Of a stretch of 64,000 bases of DNA, positions 1 to 10,640 are shown piece after piece. The notes beneath the pieces are model-generated. The model did not search any database, was not told the origin of the DNA, and worked only from the letters and a program-made list of their open reading frames with translations. Position 1 is the stretch's first letter. Every line of letters begins with the position of its first letter. The stretch is from Thereva unica (taxonomy: Eukaryota > Arthropoda > Insecta > Diptera > Therevidae): NCBI GenBank assembly GCA_949987705.1, contig OX465281.1, forward strand, positions 241,263,143 to 241,327,142, given 5' to 3'. A program made the translations under genes and the position numbers.

Positions 1-439
1 TAGCGTTGCCAGATATAAATTATTTCTGAATTTTAATGAGGGAGAATTTTTAAATAACGCAAGAATATTTATTAATAGAAAAGGCTTATTAATACCTAAA
101 TTGTCAGTGGCAATTTGATAAACATGTTCAAAATATGTTTTATTTAAATCATATATACTTCAGTGGAGCAATCCTTTCTTTTAAATTGTGTCTATAACGA
201 GTTTGAAAGCAATTTGCAAACATTGTTCTTTGAAATGTATGTTTGATTACAAAATAAAATACGTTATTTTTCCCAAGCTTCAAACTTTCATGTAGAATAA
301 AAGAACGATATTAACATCTCCTTCACATAACATCAAATCTATACTCCTTTAGTGTGGAAGAAAGCTGCTCAGAGTTTTAGATCCTCTTTGTACTGTAGAT
401 CGTTCATAAAAGTGAAGTCGTGTACAGAACCTAGGCTGA
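1..439. other. AT-rich intergenic DNA, no gene seen
   Basis: No open frame, splice pattern or recognisable repeat was found. The sequence is AT-rich and stops abruptly at the repeat that begins near 440. Confidence 0.5.
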
Positions 440-790
440 GTGTCCCAAAAAGCCAACCTCGGACTTAGCCTTCACAAAAAATCAAAATTTGAGCTAAACA
501 CTGCCATTACAAACGAGTTGTCCCAGCAGCTGTAACTCCGTACTCCAAGCCTCAAGATGGGAGTTGGCCCACCGAGTGGGTGTGGGGAGGGTGAGACTCC
601 GGAGGTGTTACCTTAAATTCGTACACTTGAAAAGATGAGTCTCTCTACTGGAAGAGGACTCAGAATCCTTGGAGAGAGCGATAAGGGTAACTAAACACGA
701 AAGCTCAGTTGACCGGGGACCATCTTATTACCAATATCGAACAAGCAGAACATCTTCCACAGGCACGCATAATTCTAACCAACAGGAGCG
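440..790 (+). repeat. Dispersed repeat, copy 1 (inverted copy at 14167-14510)
   Basis: This block of about 350 bp recurs in reverse complement at 14167-14510. Shared landmarks, in order, are a CTTCACAAA stretch, a CACTGCCATTAC stretch, a Pro/Gly-rich-looking GC segment around 540-610, a CGAAAGCT segment near 700 and CCAATATCGAACAAGCAG near 735. It is GC-richer than its surroundings and has no coding frame, so it is probably the 5' part of a retroelement or a non-autonomous element. The family is not identified. Confidence 0.65.
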
Positions 791-1150
791 CGTTTGAAAA
801 CCTTACCATGGTTAATTATGGTAAAATCCGTTTAAAAACTCCGTGGTTAACTACAACATAACCATGAGCATAACTTTTTGGCGTTCAAAAACTCCCGTGG
901 TTACCCATGGTGTAGTTAAATTTTAACCCTGCTCGTGAGCATGGTTAGCGATAGTTAAAAAGAAGAAGAAGAATGAAAACAACTCTCTGACAGTTGTTTT
1001 AATGTTAAACTATGAACAAGTAAAAGGGGAATTTGGGAAATTATTGCAAATAAATAATTAAAGAGAACATGGTTGGCACATATGAAATAATTTTTTTTTT
1101 TTTTAATTTTTCTTTAACCTGTAGTTAACCACGGAGCGTACAAACATCGT
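789..1150. repeat. Possible foldback repeat with GTGGTTAACTAC motifs
   Basis: CTCCGTGGTTAACTAC near 840-872 recurs inverted near 1120-1138, and related CGTGGTTA/CATGGTTA blocks repeat at about 808, 896 and 940. This may be a degenerate TIR element with iterated subterminal motifs. Its ends and target duplication could not be fixed. The interior holds A-rich runs and no gene. Confidence 0.3.
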
Positions 1151-1392
1151 TCTCATGGTGGCAGCTCTCATTAGAATATTCTCATGAATTCTCATATGCG
1201 CTTACACGACGAGAATAAAAGTTGTGGCTTAAGAATAATTTTTGTTCTCGCACTGTTCATTTATATTTTCATCGCCATAGTAAAAAGACGAAAATTAATG
1301 TTGGTATTTTGTGTGAGTTTCGGGTTGCTGGTTGAAGCAGGAAAAGCTGAGAAAGGTGAAAGGAAACGAAAAAGAATTCGAAACGTTTGGTC

Positions 1393-1795
1393 TAGTGATG
1401 AGCAAGACTGGTCTTGCACATTTAGCAAGAAAAGCAAGACCAAGACAATACAGGACAAGGGCAAGACAAAACTGCAGAATCAATATAGCAAGACTTTTTG
1501 CTCATCACTAAGTGCCAAAAGTCTTACAGTGATGAAAGAAAAGTCTTGTCTTCCACATTTAGCAAGACCAAGACGGGTCTGCAAGACTTTCTACAAGACT
1601 TTTTGCAAAACTTCTTGCAAGACTTTTTGGAGGACCTTTTGCTCATCGCTACAAGACTTTTGCCACTTAGTGATGAAAAGTCTTGCTATCTTGATCTTTC
1701 ACTCTTCTATAGTAATGTCTTGTCGTGCTCTAGCTTTGGTTTTGCTAAATGTGCAAGCAAAGGCAAAACTGCAAGACCAGTCTTGCTCATCACTA
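1393..1795. mobile_element. hAT-type MITE, copy 1, with perfect 8-bp target duplication
   Basis: This 403-bp element begins TAGTGATGAGCAAGACT and ends with its inverted repeat, AGTCTTGCTCATCACTA. Perfect 8-bp direct repeats GTTTGGTC flank it at 1385-1392 and 1796-1803. The TIR start fits the hAT consensus YARNG, and 8-bp duplications are the hAT signature. The interior is built from repeats of GCAAGAC in both orientations and has no transposase. Long apparent reading frames across it are artefacts of that repeat composition. A sister copy is at 37965-38360. Confidence 0.9.
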
Positions 1796-1803
1796 GTTTG
1801 GTC

Positions 1804-2541
1804 CAAGGAATTTTGGTTAGAATGTAATAACAAACGAGTAGCCCAAAGTCGTAATTATTTGAGTTTTTTCACAAACATTCATTGCCCTCATATTGGGAAA
1901 TTCTTTTTACCAATTTTGCTTCCCGCCATGCCTATGTATATTATATTGATTCAAATAAAAATTTATTCAAAAAATTTAAAAATTAAGTTAGAATTTAAGT
2001 AATATGCGGCTTCCATCACAGTCCCTATCCTGACCCCTCCTCCGGGTAAAGGTAGTTAGTCAACCCGTTAGTCAAGTTCGTTGTATTTCGACTTTTAAAT
2101 CGAAATCGACTTTTAAATCGAAATCGACTTTCCCTTTTAGGAAAGAGCAGTCGCCAGGGAGTGCTCCGTAAAATAAAATCATACGGAAAATGCCAGCTAA
2201 CCTTGGAAATCCGGCAGCATCTTCGCCGTATGCGAGATTTTGTGTGACCGATGAATTTCTCAAGGTGTAGTTTCATGCCGCCCAAGGCCCAAAGATTTAA
2301 TTTGGGTCCAATTTGGGTTAATAGTAGTTTAACCGGTCTGTGCCATGAAGTATCGGTTTGTAGGTTCGTAGACCTTAAAACTACGTGGCCCCTTTACGGT
2401 TAACTTGGGTATTCCTTTTCTTATTTCTGTAGGACTACATCCTATGCTGAGCGCGGACTAGGCTTTTTTTTCCCGTGTGAGGTATTAGGTCCAAAGGTAC
2501 TGCGGCCATTTAGTTGGCCTATTGTACTACAACCCCTACAC
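1804..2541. other. No gene; short direct repeats and flank of a retroelement
   Basis: Around 2086-2135 the motif CGACTTTTAAATCGAAAT is repeated in tandem about two and a half times. From about 2440 onwards the sequence is likely the 3' untranslated part of the minus-strand RT-RNase H element that ends at 2543. No host gene is supported. Confidence 0.45.
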
Positions 2542-2542
2542 C

Positions 2543-3880
2543 TCATATTTGTAGGCCAGACCGCCTGAACAAGTTCAGCAGTCTGCCTAGTGGTTTGTCG
2601 CTTAGACTTGAGTGTTCGAGCAGGGACTTCTCGAACAAGGAGACCCTGCTCCTCGCTATTGCAGGGCACTCACAGAGAACATGGAGAGCAGACTCATCCT
2701 CTTCTAGGCAAAGCCTACATGTAGGGTCCTCCGCCCTTCCTATCCTCCATAAGTGGTAATTTAGGGCACAGTGTCCGGTAATTAAGCCAACAAGTGTCCT
2801 AACATCACTCCTACTGCGCCGTAATAATTCCTTGGCCGTCTTAGGGGACGGCCCTGGAAGGAACCGCTTAGAGTTGGCCAGTCCAGGCGCGGACCTCCAG
2901 CGTTCAATATGTTTCATCAAGGTCCTATCGGCCAGGGCCCTTTGCAGCAAGCTGGACGGTGCCCCAATAGCCGGCTCTGGACCAATGAATGCAATATCAG
3001 AGCCCTGTTTAGCCAGGGCATCCGCACTTTCATTGCCTTCGAAGCCCCGGTGACCCGGGACCCAGACAAGTGTAATTTGATTGAGAACACCCAACTCATG
3101 AAGAGCACGTTGGCAGTCCCAAACTAATTTCGACTTGATCCTACGGGACCTTATCGCTCTAATTGCCGCTTGGCTATCAGAGAAGATAAAAATCCGTTTA
3201 TTTTGGTAGGCCCTTCTTAAGTTCTCATGAGTGCATGCCAGAATAGCGTACACCTCTGCTTGAAAGACAGTTGCCAGAGTGCCTAGACTTATAGCCTTGC
3301 TGAATCTGGGACTTTCACTCCAGATTCCTGCGCCTACACCTGTCTCCGTTTTAGAGCCATCCGTGTACCATACTAGCCCGCCCGGCAAAACTTTAGGAAA
3401 AGTCCAGGTAAGCCTTTCCTGTATATGTACAGAAGGTTGCTTAAATTTTGAGATTTTATAGGGCATGCCGTCCGATAGCATCTCCGCTTCCGGAATCTCT
3501 TCTATGATGTTGATTATTATAGAATGTCCTCGCCCAAGACCAGCGCCCAAGTAACCATTCGCTTTCAGCCGCAGCGCCGCGTTTATGGCGGATTTCTCTA
3601 CCTCAAGGTGGAGGGGTACCAAATTGAGGAGAGTCTCCAGCGCTGCCGTTGGGGAAGTGCGGATGGCCCCAGTGATGGAGAGGCAAGCCATTCTTTGAAT
3701 TTTGCTTAAAATGGTTATGGAACCCTTAAGCTTCGTTCTGTGCCACCAAACTAAAGCTCCATAAGTTACCATGGGTCTTATGATGGTGGTGTATATCCAA
3801 TACATGGTTTTCGGTTGCAAACCCCAGGTGGAACCACAAGCTCTGCGGCAGGCCCACAGGGATCTGCGCGTTCTAGGACT
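2543..3880 (-). pseudogene. Non-LTR retrotransposon ORF2 fragment: RT thumb + RNase H + zinc-binding tail
   Basis: The frame is open for 425 codons below 3820, and related sequence (RRACGSTWGL) continues upstream to about 3880 before it is lost. It begins after the RT palm with YTTIIRPMVTYGALVWW, a thumb-region motif of non-LTR reverse transcriptases. An RNase H domain follows with catalytic-type blocks WYTDGSK (first Asp), FQAEVYAI (Glu), IFSDSQAAI (second Asp) and VWVPGHRGFEGNESAD (His/Asp). The C terminus carries a CRLC..H...C zinc-binding pattern. RNase H places it in the I/R1/LOA group of insect non-LTR elements. It lacks the endonuclease and the YADD palm, so it is 5' truncated and not autonomous. 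This is the best-preserved copy of a family scattered through the window at 32.4, 35.0, 38.5, 43.2, 54.7 and 61.7 kb. Confidence 0.88.
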
Positions 3881-3964
3881 AGGCTTAAGTGGTTAAAAAG
3901 GACGAAACAAATTTCCCAGTACGCCATGAATTGGGTGCAAGCACAATGTATGATCTAGTACCTG

Positions 3965-4447
3965 CATTCTAAGCAGTCACAAGGCACAACGCGCGGTGGG
4001 TCTCAAATTGAGACATTTTGGCATTCTAAATTTGCAGTCACAATTGCGACACACCCCAAACAGTCACAACAGCAAGAAAAATTGTGACTGCATAAATATC
4101 AGGTCACAAGAGTATAAAGTAAATGTTTCTAGCATATTTTTTCATTACAATCTCACCGAATCAATGTCGGTGAAATACAATGTCGACGAAAGCTGCTCAG
4201 AGGTTCACATAGGTATCACCGCATCAATATTTTGTGGGGTCCATTGCTTACGATATCCCCTGACTTTGCTTTGTTTCATTACACGAAGACAAACTTACTA
4301 TTATAGAAGAATTTTTTGAGATTTTTTTTGACTGGGTGTATAAAATTCCACAACAGCTGACCGTCACAAGAATAGGGACAATATATCAATGACAAGCTCG
4401 AGTCACAAAAGCTTGTGATTTATGACTGGTCACAGTTTAGAATAGGG
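3965..4447. mobile_element. Possible TIR element rich in GTCACAA motifs
   Basis: The left edge reads GCATTCTAAGCAGTCACAA. The reverse complement of the right edge reads CTATTCTAAACTGTGACC. Between them GTCACAA/GTCACAG occurs about nine times in either orientation. This resembles a short TIR element with repeated subterminal protein-binding sites. No clear target duplication was found, so the boundaries are approximate. Confidence 0.4.
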
Positions 4448-6942
4448 GTATGTATATTTTGATTCTTTATACTAAATGAAATTACATCAACAAAATTCCA
4501 AAATATTGAAAACCTACATCGCTAAAGTTCGGTGATATTGGTCTTATTTATATTCAAAAGCTTAGAACAGTTTTTTTTAATTTTTTCCTTAATATTAATG
4601 AGACTTAAAAAAAACTCAAAAATGAGGGTGTGTCTTGACGTGTTACAAAAATTTAAATTATTTTTACCAGTAAGAGGATACTAAGTAGCTGGTTTTACCA
4701 CTTTATTCTAGACTAAAACCATCTCAAGCACTTAATGTATACCATTCAAAATCTCCGCATATTTCACAACACACGTTTTGTTTCCTTTTTTCTCTCGACG
4801 ATATTTTCAATGACTAAACTTGCTTTATTTTATGTTGCGCAATACTTACTAAGTTTATGCTTAGTAAACAAACATAAAACACCCACAAAGACGCATGCTG
4901 TCTATGTTTTTGATGTTACCCATAATTATTTATTTTTTTTGGGGTCTCCAGTTAAGAATATTGAATAAATTACTACTGAACAAATTCATTGAATATTTAG
5001 AACATTATTTTAACATATCCTGATATTAATATCTTCAATATTATAATTATTCTGGTTCTGGAATTTTTATTATTGGAGATATATCTATGAATGATCCAAT
5101 TTATTTGTGGATTATATAGAAGCCTGATTAACACCTTTCATTGTCTAAATAAAAATTTAAAAAATAAATGGTTATCATTTATGTCAAAATCTATCAGTTT
5201 TAAATGAAAAAGGGGTACCCTAATTAGTTTGTTATTAAAATATTGACTAAAATCATATTTATGAATTAATTAATTTAATTATTAATTATAGTTATTAACA
5301 CCTTTTTTCTAATAAAAAATAGATAACAAGAAAAAAATTATTTAAAATTCGATGAAAAATTAATTGATCTAAAACGAGTCGAAGTATTTTGGTAAATTAT
5401 GGCTAGCATTGCCTTAATATTCAAGACCGCATAATAATTTTTTTTTTGCAAATACATTAATGATGATGATAGTTTTTTGAATGAAGAAAAAAAAAATGGC
5501 ATAAAAAATATGTATCATGAGTTTTATTTTAAAATAAACCCAGTTTAAATCATACATATATAAAAATTCTAGGCCACAATAGTCCAAGTTTATAAATGAT
5601 TAAAAGTCGTTTGCAAGATGAATTTATTTTTTATAAAAAAATAAAAAAAAATGTAGTAATAAAATGTCTCTGAGAGTGAAGACTGGTATCCAAAATTTTT
5701 CATGTTTTTTTTAAAGAGATGAAATTGGCGAATTCCATGCATTTTCTTATGTCACTTCCTGACCTTTCAGTGCTGCAAAACCCGACGGCGTGTGGGCTTT
5801 TCTTGAAAGGTGGATCCACCAGAAGAAATGGACAGACTGCGTCCAACCGGGATAACCCTGAAAGACTAGCTTCCAGATTTTTGGATCTCACATGTTTTTG
5901 ATCTACTTAATCAATAAATGAGATATATCTATATACACACAAAAATATATGCCAAATTAATAGACATATTCGCCTCCAGTTGTCACACACTGTCCAAAAC
6001 ACAACGCACGAGAGTGGATCAATAAACTTTCTCAGGTAGAGCTACCCAAAAAATAAAAGACTATATCATCATAAAAAATACATCAGAGCTTCTGCTTTGC
6101 ATATGAATATTTATTTATCCGAACGGAAGATGGTCTAGGCAAGCAAAATAAAAAACAAAAAACTAAGAAAAAAAAACACTCCATGATTATTATTATTTTT
6201 TTTTTTAAATATTTATATTTATGGCTCTAATTTAGATGCCACTAATTTAGTGTGTCCAGAAACACTAATAAGTTTTTGTAAAGCGTTAAAAATTCACTCA
6301 GCGGGACGCAATTTTGTTCAATAAAATTATTGAAAACATTTATAATATTTTTTTTATTATTTTTATGTTTTCCATTTAAAAAAGCAAATATTTATTTAGT
6401 AAACATTAAAAAAAAAAGTATGTTTTGATATTTCTTGTTTATATTTTCGATAAAATATTGCTTTTTCTTTAAAAAATTTGTTCGTGCTAATTAATGTTAA
6501 TTAAGAACAAAAAACACACACCTCTGTAGATATCACTACTAATTTCGGGGATGTTTTAACAAAACCACCACAAAAACAAATTTGCCATACGACCTTCAAA
6601 ATCATGTTTTTTTTTTCGAAAAAGATTTCCTTGCGGAAGCTGCTTTTTCGTCACGGTAGAAGGTGGTTAATCTGTATTAATTATAATTAATTAAAACTAA
6701 GATCGCTTGCTCCTTTAATCTTCTTTGAAGGTGTCGATGTGACATTGAAAATTTGTAGGAGTATAAAAATATAGTTCATGTTTTTTTTCCTGTTTATTTT
6801 TTTTTTGTAACCGCAAAGAATATTTTATTTATTTTTAATTTAAGCAAAATCATTCTTTGTGTATTTATTATTATTATTAGTAAAAAAAAACCCGCGTGCG
6901 CCGTAATGTCTTTAAATAAAGAAGGTTTATATGTATGTGCAC
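4448..6942. other. AT-rich DNA with one GC island at about 5705-5895; no gene assigned
   Basis: The stretch has long A and T runs and many stops in all frames. One island at 5705-5895 is visibly GC-richer and open on both strands for about 60 codons. A pyrimidine run ending TTTCAG lies near 5770. It could be an exon or a transposon fragment, but no family motif was recognised and no start, partner exon or poly(A) site supports a gene. Confidence 0.4.
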
Positions 6943-7551
6943 TAGGGTGGTTCAAAAATGGCAAAAAAATTTCAAAAAAACGTGGACCCCCCTATCTTTA
7001 AGTTCAATTAAAATGATGATTTTTGGCGGCAATCGGAGAATTTTTGATTGACACTAACCGTTGCCGCCGAGCACATTTCGTTTTAGAGATTTACGATTTT
7101 TAAACGATAATAAAAATTTGATAATTCTGTTCATTTACGTCCATTAAACTACCTAGATCGTGGTTTCTATATGGTTTTCGAGGTCGCTGATTACGAATTT
7201 GACGTCAAATCGAAGGTTTGACAAATGACAGCTGTCAAAAACGCTGTCAACTATGAACAAAATATTGCCTTTTTTTACATTTTTTTCAAAATGACGTGAA
7301 ATTTCGTGCTATAGAGGGTTTTCGAGGTCGCTGATTACGAATATGACGTCAAATCAAAGGTTTGCAACATGACAGCTGTCAAAAACAGCTGTTAAAAATC
7401 GCAAATCTCTAAAACGAAATGTGCTTGGCGGCAATGGTTAGTGTCAATCAAAAATTCTCCGGTTGCCGCCAGAAATCATCATTTTAATTGAACTTAAAGA
7501 TAGGGGGTCCACGTTTTTTTGAATTTTTTTTGGCATTTTTGAACCACCCTA
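6943..7551. mobile_element. hAT-type long-TIR MITE with perfect 8-bp target duplication
   Basis: This 609-bp element starts TAGGGTGGTTC and ends GAACCACCCTA. The inverted arms extend at least 160 bp on each side. The 8-bp direct repeats ATGTGCAC lie at 6935-6942 and 7552-7559. The end fits the hAT consensus YARNG. Inside, a block of about 75 bp (CGAGGTCGCTGATTACGAAT, then a GACGTCAAATC segment and ACAGCTGTCAAAAAC) occurs twice in direct orientation, at about 7178 and 7320. No transposase frame is present. Confidence 0.9.
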
Positions 7552-7620
7552 ATGTGCACTGTCCCTAATAAGGAAAATTTATAATGAAAAAATAGTAGAT
7601 AAAATCTCATAGTAAATAAT

Positions 7621-7830
7621 ACATTGTACACAGTGCATGGTACATAAAACATAGTACATAGTACACAGTGCATGGTACATAAAACATAGTACATAGTACA
7701 CAGTACATAGTACATATGTATTACATAATATATAGTGTACTAGTACAAGAATATAGTACACAGTACATAGAACACAGTAAATAATACCCAGTACATAGTA
7801 TATAGTACACAAATCATAGTATCTAGTATA
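7621..7830. repeat. Minisatellite of ACATAGTAC/ACACAGTAC units, left part
   Basis: Short degenerate units of about 10-14 bp (ACATAGTACATAGTACACAG and variants, with a longer unit containing GTGCATGGTACATAAAAC) repeat through this segment. Apparent Tyr/Cys-rich minus-strand frames are artefacts of the repeat. The array is interrupted by the TIR element at 7831-8385 and resumes at about 8386. Confidence 0.8.
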
Positions 7831-8385
7831 CAGTGGGTGGTGTGAATAAAAGCTGAGTGAAGTGCTCACTTCATTTTTTGAAGTGAACACTTAGTTTGGC
7901 GCTAATAAAAATAACCTGCTTTAGTTCAACATACTTATTTTATTTATTTCTTCCTCCGTATGTTTTGTTACGTACTTCACTCTGTCATTTCTCTATATAG
8001 AGTGAACACTTCATTTTGGTGTGAATAAAACTGAGTTTTTACGTTTATTTGTGAGTGAACACTTGTAAAAGTTGAGGTTAGAGGAGAGGATCTTTAAAAC
8101 GTTAATTTAAAAAAAGATATTTTAAAATGGAAGAATTGAAAATATGAAAACCTGCGTCCGACAAAAGATTTACAGAGCAAAACCGAGTAGTATTAAAATA
8201 ATATTGAAACTCGAGGCGGGCGCACTACAATGCGGAGTAACTCTCTTCAAAAAATTCCCATGAGTGAAGTGTATTTAAATGAGGGATGTTTTATTCGCAC
8301 CAAATCGAGTGTTCACTTTTAACAAATCACTCCACTCAGGAGTGTTCAGTTTAAGTGTTCACTCAGTTTTTATTCATTCCACCCA
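7831..8385. mobile_element. TIR element inserted inside the minisatellite
   Basis: The left end GTGGGTGGTGTGAATAAAA and the right end, whose reverse complement is TGGGTGGAATGAATAAAA, are inverted copies. Homology continues through a GAGTGAA..GTTCACTT-type segment. About 555 bp lie between them, and the flanks on both sides are the same GTACACAGTAC minisatellite. A TA duplication typical of Tc1/mariner-derived MITEs is possible, since both edges lie in TATA sequence, but it cannot be proved. Partial copies of the GTGAACACTT segment recur internally near 7870, 8000 and 8055. No transposase is present. Confidence 0.7.
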
Positions 8386-8440
8386 TATATAGTACACAGT
8401 ACACGGTACACAATGTATACTCAGTACACCAATTCATAAG
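8386..8440. repeat. Minisatellite, right part
   Basis: TAGTACACAGTACAC-type units resume immediately after the inserted TIR element. The array was therefore continuous before insertion. Confidence 0.65.
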
Positions 8441-8854
8441 TTGTCACTGGTAAAAATCGGAGTGCTTTGTTAAAGTTAACGGTGATGGTATTTAAAAGTT
8501 ACGGAGACAATTTTTCTAGGTTTGCTCCCCATAAAACTTTCGAAAAAAATCTTCGCTTCCAAATCTGCAAAAATTGAACGGCTACTGCAAGCGAAGAAAA
8601 TTGATTTAATGACTTATTATTTTTTTTTGCGCACAATTACTAATGTTTTTTGTTTTTTATTTACTTTTATGCGTGGTGATGTTGTACTCAAATTGTTTTG
8701 CAAGTATTTTTATCACTTCAACTTCACTTCAACAAATAATTAATGGGAATAAACTGACGAGCGTTACTTACGGGCATTTATAGTCTTGCCTTATCATTTT
8801 AGGATTTAATTCTAATTTGATGGGTTATTTTTTCTACTTTTTACTCTATTATAT

Positions 8855-9295
8855 GTATTCCGTCATGCTGTATTGACCGCCATTTTGAATTTGAAATGAC
8901 GCCACACAGCTAATTGTAATGTACCTGTCGTGCGCTTTCATTTGATACCTATGACGGGTTTTCGGGGAACACAATTACAAAAATCGGCTCCACCATATTG
9001 AAGCCGCCATCTTGATTTTCTGACAAAATTGTCAGATTGCATTGTGACGCGAATTAGGCATGTGTCTAAAATTTGAAGATGATGAATTACATTTTCTCCG
9101 TTTTAGTCTAAACTATGTCTTCCGTCATTTTGTGTTGGCCGCCATTTTGAATTTGGAATGAGCTTACTGTATGTATTCTACCTGTCATGTTCTTTCATTT
9201 GATAACAATGTCGAGGGTTTGAAACACAATTGCAAAAATCATTGATTGATTTTCATACAAAATGATAAGATTGCATTGTCACGCGAGCTATATAG
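8855..9295. repeat. Diverged direct duplication of about 200-250 bp
   Basis: Two copies lie head to tail, at about 8860-9055 and 9115-9295. Each has CCGCCATTTTGAATTTG, then a CTTTCATTTGATA segment, then AACACAATT.CAAAAATC, then an AGATTGCATTGT.ACGCGA segment. No frame is shared, so this is noncoding repeat DNA of unknown origin. Confidence 0.65.
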
Positions 9296-9685
9296 TTGAT
9301 CGGTTATATGAAAGTGGGTCAAAAACTCAGTTGCAAGATTTGATCTAAACAAACTAACAAGCATTGCAAGTTAAATAAAAGCTTATAATAAATAACTTCT
9401 CATATATTTGTTTACATCCCCATAGGGGTTGAATTTCGAAAAATCCTGAAGTTTCATTATTTATGGCGTGGAGTATTTATACTAAGTTTCAAGAAAATTT
9501 CACTTAAGAACAAATATTTTTCATACAATCTATTCAACCCTATTTCACCCCCTTACGGGATGAATATCGTAAAGTCGCTTCTTAATGATTGTCCACGTTC
9601 TTATAGGGATGCACTGTCGGAATTTCAGCCCTTTTGATCGAGCGGTTTGGGCTGTGCGCTGTCTGTTAGTCAGTAACTGTTTTAT

Positions 9686-10348
9686 ATACCGGGTGTTTTT
9701 TTTAAAACTTGACACGGAATTCTTGAATAAACGAGGGGTGACAGAGGGAAACGTCTGATACAAAAGATGTGTGATATGGAGGGGGACATCGATTGGGTAT
9801 AGTGCGCACCCCCTCTCTTCCAGCCCCTGACCCGGGGGGGGGTTAGCTTTTTTTTTCTCAAATGGCAACCCCTATTTTTATGCAAGATTCAGATTCCTGG
9901 GATGAAAAGAAACATCTTTTGGATATTAAACAACTTTTATTTATTAATTTTCTAAGATAGAAGCAAGGTGCTCAAAATGTTCGCCATTGACGCTCAAACG
10001 ACCATTGACGCTTCGTTCTCTGAAAGAGACGGCTTAATGAGACGGCTTAATGACGATTTCAATCAAAGTTTCCGGAGTAAAAACAAATGATAGAAAAAAA
10101 TGCTTGGGATAAAAGATGTTTATTTTCATCCCAGGAATCTGAATCTTGCATAAAAAATAGGGGTTGCCATTTGAGAAAAAAAAGCTACCCCCCCCCCCCC
10201 CCCGGTTCAGGGGGTGTAAGAGAGGGGGTGCGCACTATACCCAATCGATGTCCCCCTCCATATCACACATCTTTTGTATCAGAGGTTTCCCTCTGTCACC
10301 CCTCCTTTGTTCAAGAATTCCGTGTCAAGTTTTAAAAAAAACCCGGTA
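9686..10348. mobile_element. Foldback element with arms of about 240 bp
   Basis: The left arm starts TATACCGGGTGTTTTTTTTA and the right arm ends with its inverse (AAAACCCGGTATA). Arm homology continues through a GACACGGAATTC segment, an ATCGATGTCCCCCTCCATAT segment and a poly-C tract (10191-10203 on the plus strand, G run near 9833), to a GGAATCTGAATCTTGC segment. The loop is about 210 bp. The flanking TATA fits a TA target site, which suggests a Tc1/mariner-derived MITE. Small reading frames in the arms are mirror images of each other and are not genes. Confidence 0.8.
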
Positions 10349-10359
10349 TATATAGAGAA

Positions 10360-10640
10360 GATCATATTACACAAACTACTGTATTTTACCGTGAAACCTT
10401 GACGCCCCGCTGCCTAAGCATAGATACAGATTTGTAAACAACAAAACTTATTAAAATGCAGTTTGCGTTTCCATACGAACCTTCATCCCTTCCATACGAA
10501 CATTTATTCCCTTCAAGCTTTTTTCGCCTATTTCCTTCCCCAAGGTCTAATCTATCTCTGTTAACAAATTTCATCAAAATCGCTTCAGCGGTTTAGGCGT
10601 GAAAGCGTAACAGAGAGACAGACAGACAGAGTTACTTTCG
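10360..10640 (+). repeat. Dispersed repeat ending in GACAGACAGACAGA, copy 1
   Basis: This block is repeated inverted at 39410-39690. Shared parts are CTGTATTTTACCG, CCGCTGCCTAAGCA-like, a CCATACGA segment, CTAATCTATCTCTGT, and CAGCGGTTTAGGCGTGAAAG followed by a CAGACAGACAGA microsatellite. Segments of this form commonly form the 3' end of SINE/RTE-type repeats in insects, and the exact family is unknown. Confidence 0.7.

Noticed and set aside
1184..2002. 272-codon plus-strand frame
   Set aside because: It runs through the hAT-type MITE and is made of its GCAAGAC repeats. It is not a gene.
4735..4968. 77-codon plus-strand frame
   Set aside because: It is AT-rich and hydrophobic by composition, and has no supporting signal.
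7494..7890. Tyr/Cys-rich minus-strand frames
   Set aside because: They are translations of the GTACACAGTAC minisatellite and a MITE end.
9545..10355. Several frames in the foldback arms
   Set aside because: The arms give mirrored translations containing poly-Pro from the C tract. They are noncoding.
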